NCBI RefSeq assembly: GCF_016919165.1
Contig: NZ_JAFFPS010000007.1
Location: 51,894 to 115,893, forward strand
DNA: 64,000 nucleotides
Reading direction: 5' to 3'
DNA from: Leptospira chreensis
Lineage (GTDB): Bacteria > Spirochaetota > Leptospiria > Leptospirales > Leptospiraceae
The notes beneath the pieces are model-generated. The model was not told the DNA's origin. It worked only from the letters and a program-made list of their open reading frames with translations, and ran no database searches. Shown here in pieces: positions 9,006 to 17,558 of this stretch. Positions within the stretch are counted from its first letter, which is position 1, and the number at the start of each line of letters is the position of its first letter. The translations under genes were made by a program, and so were the position numbers.

Positions 9006-9719
9006 TTGAAATCTCCATTTAAAATGTTAAAACTTTTTCCTTATCTACTTCTATTATTCATTTTCCAATGCACGACGATTGGATTTCATGAAACCAAAGT
9101 TCGCGAAGGAATTTCTTTTGGAGAAAATGCAAATTTTCGAGTTTGTATTTTACACGAACCAAACATTACCGGGGAAGAAATCCAAAATTTATTTTTGGCT
9201 TGGAACGAAGAACTATCTCTCTACAACCTAAAGGCCGAGCCAATCGTATTGGAAGAAATGGAAAGGCCGGGATTTTGGGGAACAGATATTTTAAGTTATT
9301 TAATGACCCTCCCCCTAACAAAAAATTGTGATCGTCTCGTTTATTTGAAAGGACGAACCTGGGGAGACATTGCTTTTGAAGTTTTGACCCTAGGTATCTT
9401 TGCGGGTGTGGGTGTGAAACTGGAAGTCCAAGGAGCCGTGGAAGGTAGATCCAACACTAGAGGGTATATCAAAGCCAAATATATATCCACCATTCAAATT
9501 TTATTTACGAGTCCCAAATCCACTCTCATCCATGAAGGATACCATCTACTCGGATGTGGGCACCAACTCTTTATGAAAGAATGTTACGAAAAAATTCGTG
9601 ATGTAAAACTTTTACTTACCAATCCCGACCGTGACCCTAACTTTTTTCCCAACATCACGACAACAGGTAGAAAAATACTGAACCGAACACAAGTTCCTAT
9701 ATTCCCGAGCAAAGATTAA
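9006..9719 (+). CDS. Lipoprotein with metzincin zinc-protease motif
   Basis: 237 residues. The hydrophobic N-terminus LFPYLLLLFIFQC is a lipoprotein signal with Cys near residue 22. Residues 176-186 read HEGYHLLGCGH, an exact HExxHxxGxxH zinc-binding and catalytic motif of metzincins, with a Met (LFMKE) shortly after that could serve as the Met-turn. No other family signature is recognised, and the protein is short for a secreted metzincin. I infer a lipid-anchored metallopeptidase. The TTG start at 9006 is chosen because AGGA (8995-8998) is spaced 7 bases before it, while the ATG at 9024 has no Shine-Dalgarno. The gene converges on the gluzincin-like gene with 3 bases between their stops. 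Confidence 0.75.
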   Translation: MKSPFKMLKLFPYLLLLFIFQCTTIGFHETKVREGISFGENANFRVCILHEPNITGEEIQNLFLAWNEELSLYNLKAEPIVLEEMERPGFWGTDILSYLMTLPLTKNCDRLVYLKGRTWGDIAFEVLTLGIFAGVGVKLEVQGAVEGRSNTRGYIKAKYISTIQILFTSPKSTLIHEGYHLLGCGHQLFMKECYEKIRDVKLLLTNPDRDPNFFPNITTTGRKILNRTQVPIFPSKD

Positions 9720-9722
9720 TCT

Positions 9723-11297
9723 TTATTCATAAGGTTTCGAACAAGTTTTTGACTGATAAAAACAATGGACTCTTTTTTTGTTTGGGAAAATGATTTGCCG
9801 GTCTCCCGACTTCTGCCAATTGACGATACGAACCCCATCTTTCTCCCACTGTTCTTCATCCTCACCAATTGTCCAAGATTTTCCCTCGGATTGAATTTTG
9901 TAGGCACCCGACTTCCATAGAAAAATAGATTCCATCTGACTATTGTTAGAGATTCCAGAAAATTCACCTTCATACAAACCCTGAAGGTCGACAAAGTCAT
10001 ATACTTGGTTTCTCATAATACAAGGGATATGCTGAAACTCTAAAATTTCGTTAGGATTTTTAGGAACAGGCACCGAAGTTTTGTTACAATGCTCCGGAAT
10101 CTCTCTTGTTTTTTTGGATAGTTTTGGTTTTTCATTCAGTCGCCAAACTAAAAATTGATTTTCAAAATTCGATCGATTCTTTTGAAAATAATCATACATG
10201 TCAGCCGTTGCTTTTTCTATGGAAATATCAAACTCCGTTACAAAGGAAGTTTCCACTGGTTTTCCAAAACAAGTCTCTTCATAAAATTTACTTATCTTTT
10301 GGTTTCCATAGAGATTGGAAAGGTATTCCAAAAACATCGTTCCCACCAAACGGTAATCCGGAAGTTTCGGATCATTTCCATCTTTTAATGTGGTTCGTTT
10401 ATGGAGAAACTTTTGAAAGAACCTTTCGTATGTATTTGCTTTGTGTTCTGAATCCGTTTGGATCACACTTAGTTCTGCAATTCCTTCTAAAAACCAAGGC
10501 TCTGCGAGCCCTCCCGAATCTAAGCCCAATTGTCCACATCTTTGGGACTGAATATAATGCAGAGTATCATGTTTCCAAGCACGCAGGTCATAATTCTGTT
10601 TGGCAAATGCATCCAGACTTTGTTTTCCAGTTGCTTCCAAAATGATTCCTGGTAACGGACAGAGAGTAAAAAAACTTCCATTCGAAAACCCAGTACAATC
10701 ATCCTTAGTTCGAGGATCTTTTCCTGCATAAATCCAAAATTTTTCTTTTGATTCGTGAAGAACCACTTTGATCCTTTCCGCCCGAAACCCAAACTGCTCT
10801 TTGCTGTACTCTAAAAAATCCTTCATTCGATTGGTTTCTCGCAAAGAATCGACAACCAAACTCCATTTAGGTGAATAAGTGATATCAAAAACACCAATAC
10901 TTACTTTTCCTTCTCCCCAATAATTTGGATGTACAATATCATAATATAGAAAGGAACCTCTGTTTCTTTTTTTGTAGGTGTATTGATTGATATTTGTTTT
11001 TGGGATTTTGTGTTTTGTGAGACTCGATCCATCCGGAAACTGGATCGAATAGAAAGATTCCCATAAGGCATGGGATCCTTTCGCCAAACGAACTATATGG
11101 GTATCATTTTTCCAATCCCAATTCCCCTCTTTTCCTTTCGGAACATCCATAGATTCTAATGTTTGAAAGTCTAGAGGAGGAACATCCGGTAAACGAATCT
11201 CGGATAAAGACGGATCTTTAGAATTTGATATTTGTGCCTCATTCGCTTCGACAAAAGCAAGGAAGAATAGAAAGACCAAAAAAATATTACGGTACAT
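9723..11297 (-). CDS. Exported gluzincin-like putative metallopeptidase with HDxxH
   Basis: 524 residues with a cleavable signal peptide (hydrophobic IFLVFLFFLAFVEA). The middle has a layout resembling peptidase-MA or collagenase-type gluzincins: AWKHDTLHYIQSQ at about 240-252, then EPWFLEGIAELSV about 20 residues later, matching His-x-x-x-His followed by the Glu-containing WxxEGxAE third-ligand motif. The usual catalytic Glu of HExxH is Asp here (H243-D-T-L-H247). The enzyme may therefore be weakened, inactive or of altered specificity. The C-terminal 120 residues (with KKRVHCFYQSKTC) are unrecognised. It is divergent from the large TSP1-domain lipoprotein, across a 236-base region with two palindromes. 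Confidence 0.65.
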   Translation of the reverse strand: MYRNIFLVFLFFLAFVEANEAQISNSKDPSLSEIRLPDVPPLDFQTLESMDVPKGKEGNWDWKNDTHIVRLAKGSHALWESFYSIQFPDGSSLTKHKIPKTNINQYTYKKRNRGSFLYYDIVHPNYWGEGKVSIGVFDITYSPKWSLVVDSLRETNRMKDFLEYSKEQFGFRAERIKVVLHESKEKFWIYAGKDPRTKDDCTGFSNGSFFTLCPLPGIILEATGKQSLDAFAKQNYDLRAWKHDTLHYIQSQRCGQLGLDSGGLAEPWFLEGIAELSVIQTDSEHKANTYERFFQKFLHKRTTLKDGNDPKLPDYRLVGTMFLEYLSNLYGNQKISKFYEETCFGKPVETSFVTEFDISIEKATADMYDYFQKNRSNFENQFLVWRLNEKPKLSKKTREIPEHCNKTSVPVPKNPNEILEFQHIPCIMRNQVYDFVDLQGLYEGEFSGISNNSQMESIFLWKSGAYKIQSEGKSWTIGEDEEQWEKDGVRIVNWQKSGDRQIIFPNKKRVHCFYQSKTCSKPYE

Positions 11298-11360
11298 TCA
11301 AGAACCTTCTTTCAGACCGTTCATTGGCTACCCATGATTGTCCGGGTCAATATAGAAACA

Positions 11361-11403
11361 TTGAATTGGGTTCAAAAAATAGTACAAATTGAACGCAGTT
11401 CAA
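11361..11403. promoter_or_regulatory. Two 15-bp palindromes TTGAA-N5-TTCAA, probable operator pair
   Basis: TTGAATTGGGTTCAA (11361-11375) and TTGAACGCAGTTCAA (11389-11403) have identical arms and five-base spacers. Their centres are 28 bases apart. They lie in the 236-base divergent region between the protease-like gene (starts 11297, minus) and the large lipoprotein (starts about 11534, plus). This architecture is typical of a dimeric regulator binding two sites; the regulator is not identifiable. The rest of the region is AT-rich with no gene. Confidence 0.55.
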
Positions 11404-11533
11404 CCAAAAAAACCCAAAGGGATATCCCTAAACGAACAGAAGTTATAGAAAGAAATCTTTACCGCATAACAAATTCTATCGACAAAACCATCGCAAAATT
11501 TGAAATTTGCGAATATTAAAAAACTGGGTAACA

Positions 11534-14500
11534 TTGAAAGTGAAAAAAATAATAAGCATTCTAATCGTAAGCCAATTCATGTTTTCATGTATTGCTCTTT
11601 TGGATTTCTCCAAAGAAGCAGATAAAAAACTAGAAACATTGGGTATCGTTGCGGGATCCGTAGCGAATGTAGGGGGTGGCACTGCCGGTCCTTCTGGAAA
11701 AACAATCGCATCTGATGACGGTCAGTTTGAAGTCCTGATTCCTCCAGGAGCTATGGAAGAAGAAAAATCTTTTACCATCAAAAGATACACTCTAGCACCT
11801 ACGAGTTTACCAAACGGATACATTCCGACTACTGATGCTTATGAAATCACTCCGTCTTATCGATTTAAAAAAGATGTTGTCATTTCGATCACACAAGATA
11901 CGGGAAAAATTGAAGCACTCAACCTATCCAAACAAAGGTCACAAGGTTTTATTTATTCCACCACTTCCGATGCTGACAATTCAGGACGTCTCAGCGGCGG
12001 TTGGGACGGTAGTCGAACTACCAGTACTTCCGACAAACTACAATTCCAATCTAGAACCTTTTCTATTTTTGGTGGTGGAACCCCGCCTCCCGGAAACGGA
12101 GCACCGAATATTGTAGGTGCTTTTTATGATTTTAAACCAAGTTCCTCTTTTTTACCCTTCCGCGTCCGAGCACAAGTGATCGATCCAGATGGGGATAGTA
12201 TGAGTGTTTATCTCGTCACAGGTCCTGTTGGCCAAGGAACTGTTGCCATTCGGATGACCCCAGAGCCAGGCAATTGGTTTTCTGCCCTCATCCCTTATGA
12301 ATCAATGGCACAAGCTGGGATTCAAATCCAAGTTTTGGCAGTTGATATCTATGGTAATAATACCACTAGACCAAGTTCGGATATTTTCCTTTATCCGGCA
12401 AGTTCTGGAAACCCAGCTTATATCAGTAATTATGATAGAGATAAAGATAACGATGGTTATTTGGATGCATGGGAAATTGACAATGGATTCAATCCAAACA
12501 ATGCATCTTCTCCGAACCCCGCGTCTTTTCCTGACTCGGATTCTGATGGAATCCCGAATGTTTCGGATTATACTCCCAATGGAGAAGCCAATCCACAAAT
12601 CGATGCCATTTCCGTAATCCCCAATCAAGCAAGGATGTACTTGGACGAAAAAATCACTTTCTCCATTTTGGCAACCTACCTTGGATCTCCGCGTTATGTG
12701 CAGTCAAATTTTGTCACTACCGGAAATGGGCTCAGTGGATCGCCAGTTGGAGAATTTTCTGACTCTGTATTCCAAGCCATTGCTCCGGGAATTGCAGGTG
12801 TACAAGTAACAGTCGGTTCCTTTCAAGCAACATCCACAGTGACTGTCCTCGACACAGTTCCACCGAACAATATCACAACCTTAACAGCGACAGCAATGTC
12901 TACAACCCGTGTTCGTTTGCGTTGGCAAGCTCCCGGTAACGATGGTCCTTTTGGAAAGGTAAGTGCTTACGAAATCAGAAGGTCTAGTTCCAACATCGAT
13001 ACAGATGCAAAATGTTCAGCTGCAAGTACGATCTTTCATACCTTAACTCCGAAAAATGCGGGTTCGGTGGAAATTTGGGATGCCAATGGACATTCACCAA
13101 ATACAACATATTACTATTGTATTCGTGCCTATGACCATAATGGAAATCGAAATGAATGGGTTTCCTCAAACGTTTCGGCAACAACGTATGCGGTAAGCGA
13201 CACGGTGCGACCAGCCGATGTAACCACTCTTACCGCAACAGCAATGACAAATGAAACGGTCCAACTTTCTTGGACTGCTGTTGGTGATGACGGAAATACG
13301 GGAAACGCATCTTCTTATGAAATTAGAAGATCAGCCAGCGTGATCAACACTGATGTAGATTGCGATAATAGCCATGAAGTGACAAACTCAATTAGTTCAG
13401 TTACCGTGGGAACCAATGTCAACTTCCTAGTAACACAACTCAGTGCCGATACAAGGTATTACTTTTGTGTAAGAGGATATGATGAAGTTGGAAACAAAGG
13501 TAAATGGAATGGTATCGTATCTGCGACTACAATGCTTGGTAACTTACCACCTATTGTTAACGCGGGCCAAGACCAATTGAACGCAATGGCATCAACACCA
13601 GTGACACTCAATGGTTCGCAATCCTATGACCCGGACTCCGGTGTTTGTTCCGCAAACCCTGCAAGTTATGTTTACCATTGGAACTTCATCTCAAAACCAC
13701 TAACTTCTAATTTAACCAATGCACAAATTACGAATGGAAACCAATTGAATGCTTCCTTTATTCCAGATGTAGCGGGAATGTATACACTCGAATTGACTTT
13801 CACTGACTCCAGTTCCACTTGTTATGGTGGACCTAGAATGGGAACAGACTTTGTCCAAATTATGGCATATGAAGCTGATCTCATTGCTCCCGCCCAAGTC
13901 ACCTCGTTCCTAGGGACAGGAATTTCACAAGACCAGATCCAATTGACATGGTTGAATGTTGGGGATGATGGAATGATAGGAAATATCAATCGTTATGAAA
14001 TTGGCATTTCCATAACTCCTATGACAACCAATTCAGAATGCCAAAACGCACCATGGAAACATTCACCTAATATTAGTAACTTTGTTCCCAATGCTCACGT
14101 GGCAACGGTGATTGGTGGTTTATTCCAAAACACTACCTATTATGTTTGTATTGTCGGGTTGGATGAAGTGGGAAATCGCGGACAGGCAAATTTAGGAATT
14201 ACAGTGACGACCCTTGCAGGAACCTCTGGATGGGGAACCTGGACGGCATGGAGTGATTGTAGTGCAAATTGTGGTTTTGGTACACATTCAAGATCTCGAA
14301 TTTGCCTCGATCCAATAGCGGGATGCGGCGGCACAGGTGTAGAAACTGCCTCTTGTCAAGTCAGACCTTGCATGGTAAATCGTTACTTTTTCGAGCCAGC
14401 GGCGAATGGAACCAGCGCTACTGTAAGTTGTCCGGCTGGTTATACTCGAGGGCCGCATATGGGCACCAATCATTATCCAGGATCTTATACTGCACATGTT

Positions 14501-14719
14501 TGGGGAGATTATTGGGGAGAAGGTTGGGCTTGCGGAGCCATCTTTCGAGGATCTTTCGTTAACCAGAATCCAACGGCTCACTCCGTTTCGAATGGAACGA
14601 ATAGTGCGACCTTCTATTTTTCAGACACAAACCCACCACCGCCACCAAATTATTGTGTGACACACGAATTGAAAGCCAATCGACAAGTAGGAATCTACTG
14701 TTCTGAAGACCAACATTAA
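11534..14719 (+). CDS. Large multidomain surface lipoprotein: ZU5-like, FN3, PKD-like, TSP1
   Basis: 1062 residues from the TTG at 11534 (GGGTAAC precedes it; the frame is open from 11507). The signal peptide ends in the lipobox QFMFSC. Domains in order: a ZU5-like segment (IPPGAMEEEKSFTIKRY) near 60-170; acidic calcium-binding repeats (DRDKDNDGYLDAWE, DSDSDGIPN) near 305-350; a bacterial Ig-like segment; FN3 domains opening VPPNNITTLTATAM and VRPADVTTLTATAM; a PKD-like segment (PPIVNAGQDQ); a third FN3 (IAPAQVTSFLGTGI); then one thrombospondin type 1 repeat (WGTWTAWSDCSANCG...C...GCGG...C..RPC) encoded at about 14229-14376. The C-terminal 110 residues are Cys- and Gly/Trp-rich and unrecognised. 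Probably an adhesin-like outer-surface protein; that role is inferred from domain content. Confidence 0.85.
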   Translation: MKVKKIISILIVSQFMFSCIALLDFSKEADKKLETLGIVAGSVANVGGGTAGPSGKTIASDDGQFEVLIPPGAMEEEKSFTIKRYTLAPTSLPNGYIPTTDAYEITPSYRFKKDVVISITQDTGKIEALNLSKQRSQGFIYSTTSDADNSGRLSGGWDGSRTTSTSDKLQFQSRTFSIFGGGTPPPGNGAPNIVGAFYDFKPSSSFLPFRVRAQVIDPDGDSMSVYLVTGPVGQGTVAIRMTPEPGNWFSALIPYESMAQAGIQIQVLAVDIYGNNTTRPSSDIFLYPASSGNPAYISNYDRDKDNDGYLDAWEIDNGFNPNNASSPNPASFPDSDSDGIPNVSDYTPNGEANPQIDAISVIPNQARMYLDEKITFSILATYLGSPRYVQSNFVTTGNGLSGSPVGEFSDSVFQAIAPGIAGVQVTVGSFQATSTVTVLDTVPPNNITTLTATAMSTTRVRLRWQAPGNDGPFGKVSAYEIRRSSSNIDTDAKCSAASTIFHTLTPKNAGSVEIWDANGHSPNTTYYYCIRAYDHNGNRNEWVSSNVSATTYAVSDTVRPADVTTLTATAMTNETVQLSWTAVGDDGNTGNASSYEIRRSASVINTDVDCDNSHEVTNSISSVTVGTNVNFLVTQLSADTRYYFCVRGYDEVGNKGKWNGIVSATTMLGNLPPIVNAGQDQLNAMASTPVTLNGSQSYDPDSGVCSANPASYVYHWNFISKPLTSNLTNAQITNGNQLNASFIPDVAGMYTLELTFTDSSSTCYGGPRMGTDFVQIMAYEADLIAPAQVTSFLGTGISQDQIQLTWLNVGDDGMIGNINRYEIGISITPMTTNSECQNAPWKHSPNISNFVPNAHVATVIGGLFQNTTYYVCIVGLDEVGNRGQANLGITVTTLAGTSGWGTWTAWSDCSANCGFGTHSRSRICLDPIAGCGGTGVETASCQVRPCMVNRYFFEPAANGTSATVSCPAGYTRGPHMGTNHYPGSYTAHVWGDYWGEGWACGAIFRGSFVNQNPTAHSVSNGTNSATFYFSDTNPPPPPNYCVTHELKANRQVGIYCSEDQH

Positions 14720-14728
14720 TTCTTAAGT

Positions 14729-14760
14729 CTCGGCTGTTCCTTTCCCAAGGAATGGCTGAG
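14729..14760 (+). terminator. Long hairpin downstream of the TSP1 lipoprotein gene
   Basis: CTCGGCTGTTCCTT (14729-14742), loop TCCC, AAGGAATGGCTGAG (14747-14760) forms a 14-bp stem with three G-U pairs, ten bases after the stop codon. The T-run (GTTTTT) comes only 11 bases after the stem. It is most likely the terminator of the upstream gene or a 3'-end stabiliser. Confidence 0.6.
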
Positions 14761-14784
14761 CCCATTGATAGTTTTTCGTAAGTT

Positions 14785-14813
14785 TGCTGTAGGGAGTGGT
14801 TCTGCCTACAGCA
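14785..14813 (+). promoter_or_regulatory. Second hairpin, possible leader structure of the next gene
   Basis: TGCTGTAGG (14785-14793) and CCTACAGCA (14805-14813) form a perfect 9-bp stem with an 11-base loop. It lies 25 bases after the first hairpin and about 90 bases before the ATG at 14902. It could be a second terminator or part of the 5' leader of the propeller lipoprotein gene; there is no T-run right after it. Confidence 0.45.
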
Positions 14814-14901
14814 GTCTTTGGATTCCTCGAAATCCCTAATTTTTCCTTTCCTACTTGCTTGGTGGAACAGAGTTCCAATACCATGCTTTCAGAAACAATT
14901 T

Positions 14902-16182
14902 ATGAATCGCATCTTTCTGCCGTTTCTTGTCCTTTCCTTTCTATTCGCTTGTGCCAAACCTAAGGCTGAAAACCTTTGTGATGCTGATGATTCCCTTTTT
15001 CTTCCAAATATTCTCTATCGACTGATCCTAGAAGACAAAAGTAGCCAATGCGGCTATAGAATATTTCCCAAGTTTCCTGCATGCCAATTGGAATACGAAG
15101 AAACACATTTGGCAGAAAATTGGCCCGCTGTGAAAGCGGAGATGGAAACACAATTTGCACTTGGATCAAGCGGTATCGAATCTCTCTTCCAGTATAGACC
15201 GGAAACAGTAGGTTCTGTCACTGGCAATGGTTCGACTGACTTTCAAGGTGCCCTCAATGCACCGAATGGAGAAATCTATTTTCTACCATATGATTCCACA
15301 ATGTTTTTATCTGTTAATCCCATAGCAAAAACATTTGTAAATGCTGGTGTTGCCCCAGGTGGTGTTGCCTCTATTGGAGGATCTCTTGGACCAGCAGGAA
15401 AAATTTTTCTTTCTCCGCACCTCTCCAGCGATTTTCTTACCATTGATACCACAAATGGGAACCAACAGAAAGTAGTTGCTACTCAGACTATGGGTTCGGC
15501 AGCATATAACGGAGCAATATACGCACCTAACGGTAAAATTTATTTTGTACCAAGTAGCCAAACCATCATTCGTTATTATGATACAATCAAGGATACAATA
15601 GGAACGGTAGCGACACCGACTTCGGGTGGTTTTTCCTCTGCTGTCCTAACCCCTCAAGGTAAAATCTATTTCATTCCTTTCACATCGACCACAATGTACA
15701 TTCTGGATACGAAAGATGATTCTGTGACAACACATCCTCATGTGTTTGTTCTCGCAGGAGGTCTTGGCTACATCGCTAGCGTTCTCACTCCGAATGGCAG
15801 AATTTACATGATCCCATTTAATAACCTACCCGTGATTTATCTAGACACAGCCACAGGAAATATAGAAACGGCTGGCAATATACCAACCGTTGGAGGAAAC
15901 AATAGTATGTTCAATGGTGCTGTATTGGCACCCAATGGAAAAATCTATCCAGTTCCTTTTGAATATCCTAACTTCATCTCCATTGATACCAAAGACAATT
16001 CCATCACGACTCTTTTTGCAAATCCTGGTGGCACTACTGCCTACCGAGGCGGGGCTGTTGGACCTGATGGAAATATCTACTTGGCACCGCACGGGGCCGA
16101 TCGATTTGACCTCATCGATACCAAATCCATCGGAAGGTTTTGTCCATCGCTTCGACTTTCTCCCTATTGGAATAAATTATAA
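14902..16182 (+). CDS. Lipoprotein with seven propeller-like repeats
   Basis: 426 residues from the ATG at 14902. The frame is open from 14818, but the upstream extension lacks signal-peptide character, whereas MNRIFLPFLVLSFLFAC is a clean lipoprotein signal. The first mature residues (KPKAENLCD...RLI...CG) match those of the DUF1566 lipoprotein at 7573. From about residue 90 to 420 there are seven units of about 45-50 residues, each with a core like PNGKIYFVP: GEIYFLP, GKIFLSP, GKIYFVP, GKIYFIP, GRIYMIP, GKIYPVP and GNIYLAP. Seven such units suggest a closed seven-bladed beta-propeller displayed on the cell surface. Ligand and role are unknown. The gene follows two hairpins (14729-14813). 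Confidence 0.8.
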   Translation: MNRIFLPFLVLSFLFACAKPKAENLCDADDSLFLPNILYRLILEDKSSQCGYRIFPKFPACQLEYEETHLAENWPAVKAEMETQFALGSSGIESLFQYRPETVGSVTGNGSTDFQGALNAPNGEIYFLPYDSTMFLSVNPIAKTFVNAGVAPGGVASIGGSLGPAGKIFLSPHLSSDFLTIDTTNGNQQKVVATQTMGSAAYNGAIYAPNGKIYFVPSSQTIIRYYDTIKDTIGTVATPTSGGFSSAVLTPQGKIYFIPFTSTTMYILDTKDDSVTTHPHVFVLAGGLGYIASVLTPNGRIYMIPFNNLPVIYLDTATGNIETAGNIPTVGGNNSMFNGAVLAPNGKIYPVPFEYPNFISIDTKDNSITTLFANPGGTTAYRGGAVGPDGNIYLAPHGADRFDLIDTKSIGRFCPSLRLSPYWNKL

Positions 16183-16263
16183 TCCAATCCAACTGACATA
16201 ATTTGTAATTTCCTTTCGTCGGATGAGAGGTGGGAGTCTTATCCCCGACAAGACAAACCTTTA

Positions 16264-17394
16264 ATGGATTCCTTAAAACCAACCCTTCCCACAACCTTTG
16301 TTCTATTTGCGAACAACTTGCCATTTGCGGTTTTTGTCTTCCAGTCCCCTACCAAAGAACTCATCCCTGAAAGTAAACTGGTCTATGCAAACTCACTGGC
16401 AGAGTCCTTTCTGGATCGAAAAATCCAAATGGAAAATCCTCCGAGTTGGGAAGACCTATTTCCTAGTTTCCAAAAAGAAGGAATCTTTAATCAGATCATA
16501 TCCTCATTACAAGAAGAGAAACCATCTCGCATTGTAATCCACTCAGGGATTCTCTCTCAAGAAGAATCGGATCATAAAAAAATCTTTTCCTTACGTGCAT
16601 CCATTCTTACAGAAAACCAATTTTCTTTCTTCTTAGAAGATATTACAGAAGAAGTAGAAGCTTTAGAAAACACAGATAAGATGTTACACTTTACGGGAAT
16701 TCAAAACAACCGATTGCAAAATTTCGCCTATATCATCTCGCACAATATGCGTCAACATTCCACAAACTTCAAATCCCTCATTGGTTTATTAGAAGAGAAT
16801 CCATCTGAGGAAGAAAGAAAAAATATTATTCATATGTTACATACTTCTGCGGACAATCTGAACGAAACCATTATCCATTTGAATGATATTGTTTCCATAG
16901 GTCAGATGTTAAACAAACCGATGGAAGTTTGTTGTTTAGAAGTGGAAGTTCAAAAAACTTTAAACATTCTCGACGGGTTTATCAAATCTAGAAACATCCA
17001 AGTATTTTTGGAAATCGAAAATAACTTACACCTAACCATCATTCCCGCATATTTAGAAAGTATCCTCCTCAACCTAATCTCCAACGCGGTTAAGTATGTA
17101 CGTTTAAAAACAGGTGCCTTTCTTCGTATCTCTGCTAAAAAAACAGAAAACCAGGTGCAACTCTGTGTGGAGGACAACGGTCTCGGAATCAACTTAGAAA
17201 AACATGGGGAAAAAATCTTTGGTATGTTTAAAACCTTTCATAAAAACGAAGATGCCCGGGGGATTGGGCTATTCATCACCAAATCGCAAGTGGAAGTTCT
17301 CGGTGGCACCATTACTGTCCAAAGTACGGAAGGAAAGGGCTCCACGTTCACAGTGTTAGTCCCTGACAACACCGGAGACAACTTCTATATCTAA
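16264..17394 (+). CDS. PAS-type sensor histidine kinase, soluble
   Basis: 376 residues and no membrane segments. A degenerate PAS domain occupies about residues 10-135. The H-box is AYIISHNMRQHSTN (His near 161), where the usual Pro after the His box is replaced, a variant common in PAS kinases that read SHNLRSHS. The HATPase has an N-box (LLNLISNAVKYV), G1 (EDNGLGIN), F-box (IFGMFKTFH) and G2 (ARGIGLFITK). No response regulator is adjacent, so its partner is elsewhere. The ATG at 16264 has no clear Shine-Dalgarno. A weak bulged hairpin (GTCGGAT...ATCCCCGAC, 16218-16249) lies just upstream. Confidence 0.9.
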   Translation: MDSLKPTLPTTFVLFANNLPFAVFVFQSPTKELIPESKLVYANSLAESFLDRKIQMENPPSWEDLFPSFQKEGIFNQIISSLQEEKPSRIVIHSGILSQEESDHKKIFSLRASILTENQFSFFLEDITEEVEALENTDKMLHFTGIQNNRLQNFAYIISHNMRQHSTNFKSLIGLLEENPSEEERKNIIHMLHTSADNLNETIIHLNDIVSIGQMLNKPMEVCCLEVEVQKTLNILDGFIKSRNIQVFLEIENNLHLTIIPAYLESILLNLISNAVKYVRLKTGAFLRISAKKTENQVQLCVEDNGLGINLEKHGEKIFGMFKTFHKNEDARGIGLFITKSQVEVLGGTITVQSTEGKGSTFTVLVPDNTGDNFYI

Positions 17395-17558
17395 ATCCGA
17401 ATTGTTCTATTTCTGTACAAGCTAGAAAGTCTCCTGCCGCCAGACTTTGTAACGTTAGAACCTTCCATTCGGTCTTGACAATCTCCCCCAACCCCAGAGG
17501 CTTACCCTAGTGATCCGTCGGCATGCCCAACGGACGTACCAATGACATAAGGAAATCC

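Noticed and set aside
14818..14901. N-terminal extension of the propeller lipoprotein from TTG 14818
   Set aside because: It would bury the lipoprotein signal peptide 28 residues inside the protein; the ATG at 14902 gives a normal signal.
17475..17508. TTGACA with TACCCT as a sucC promoter
   Set aside because: The spacing is 22 bases, too long for a sigma70 promoter, and no better -10 lies at 16-18 bases.
17514..17534. Hairpin TCCGT...ACGGA around GGCATGCC before sucC
   Set aside because: The outer stem is only 5 bp and the inner palindrome leaves a two-base loop; no riboswitch or operator pattern is evident.
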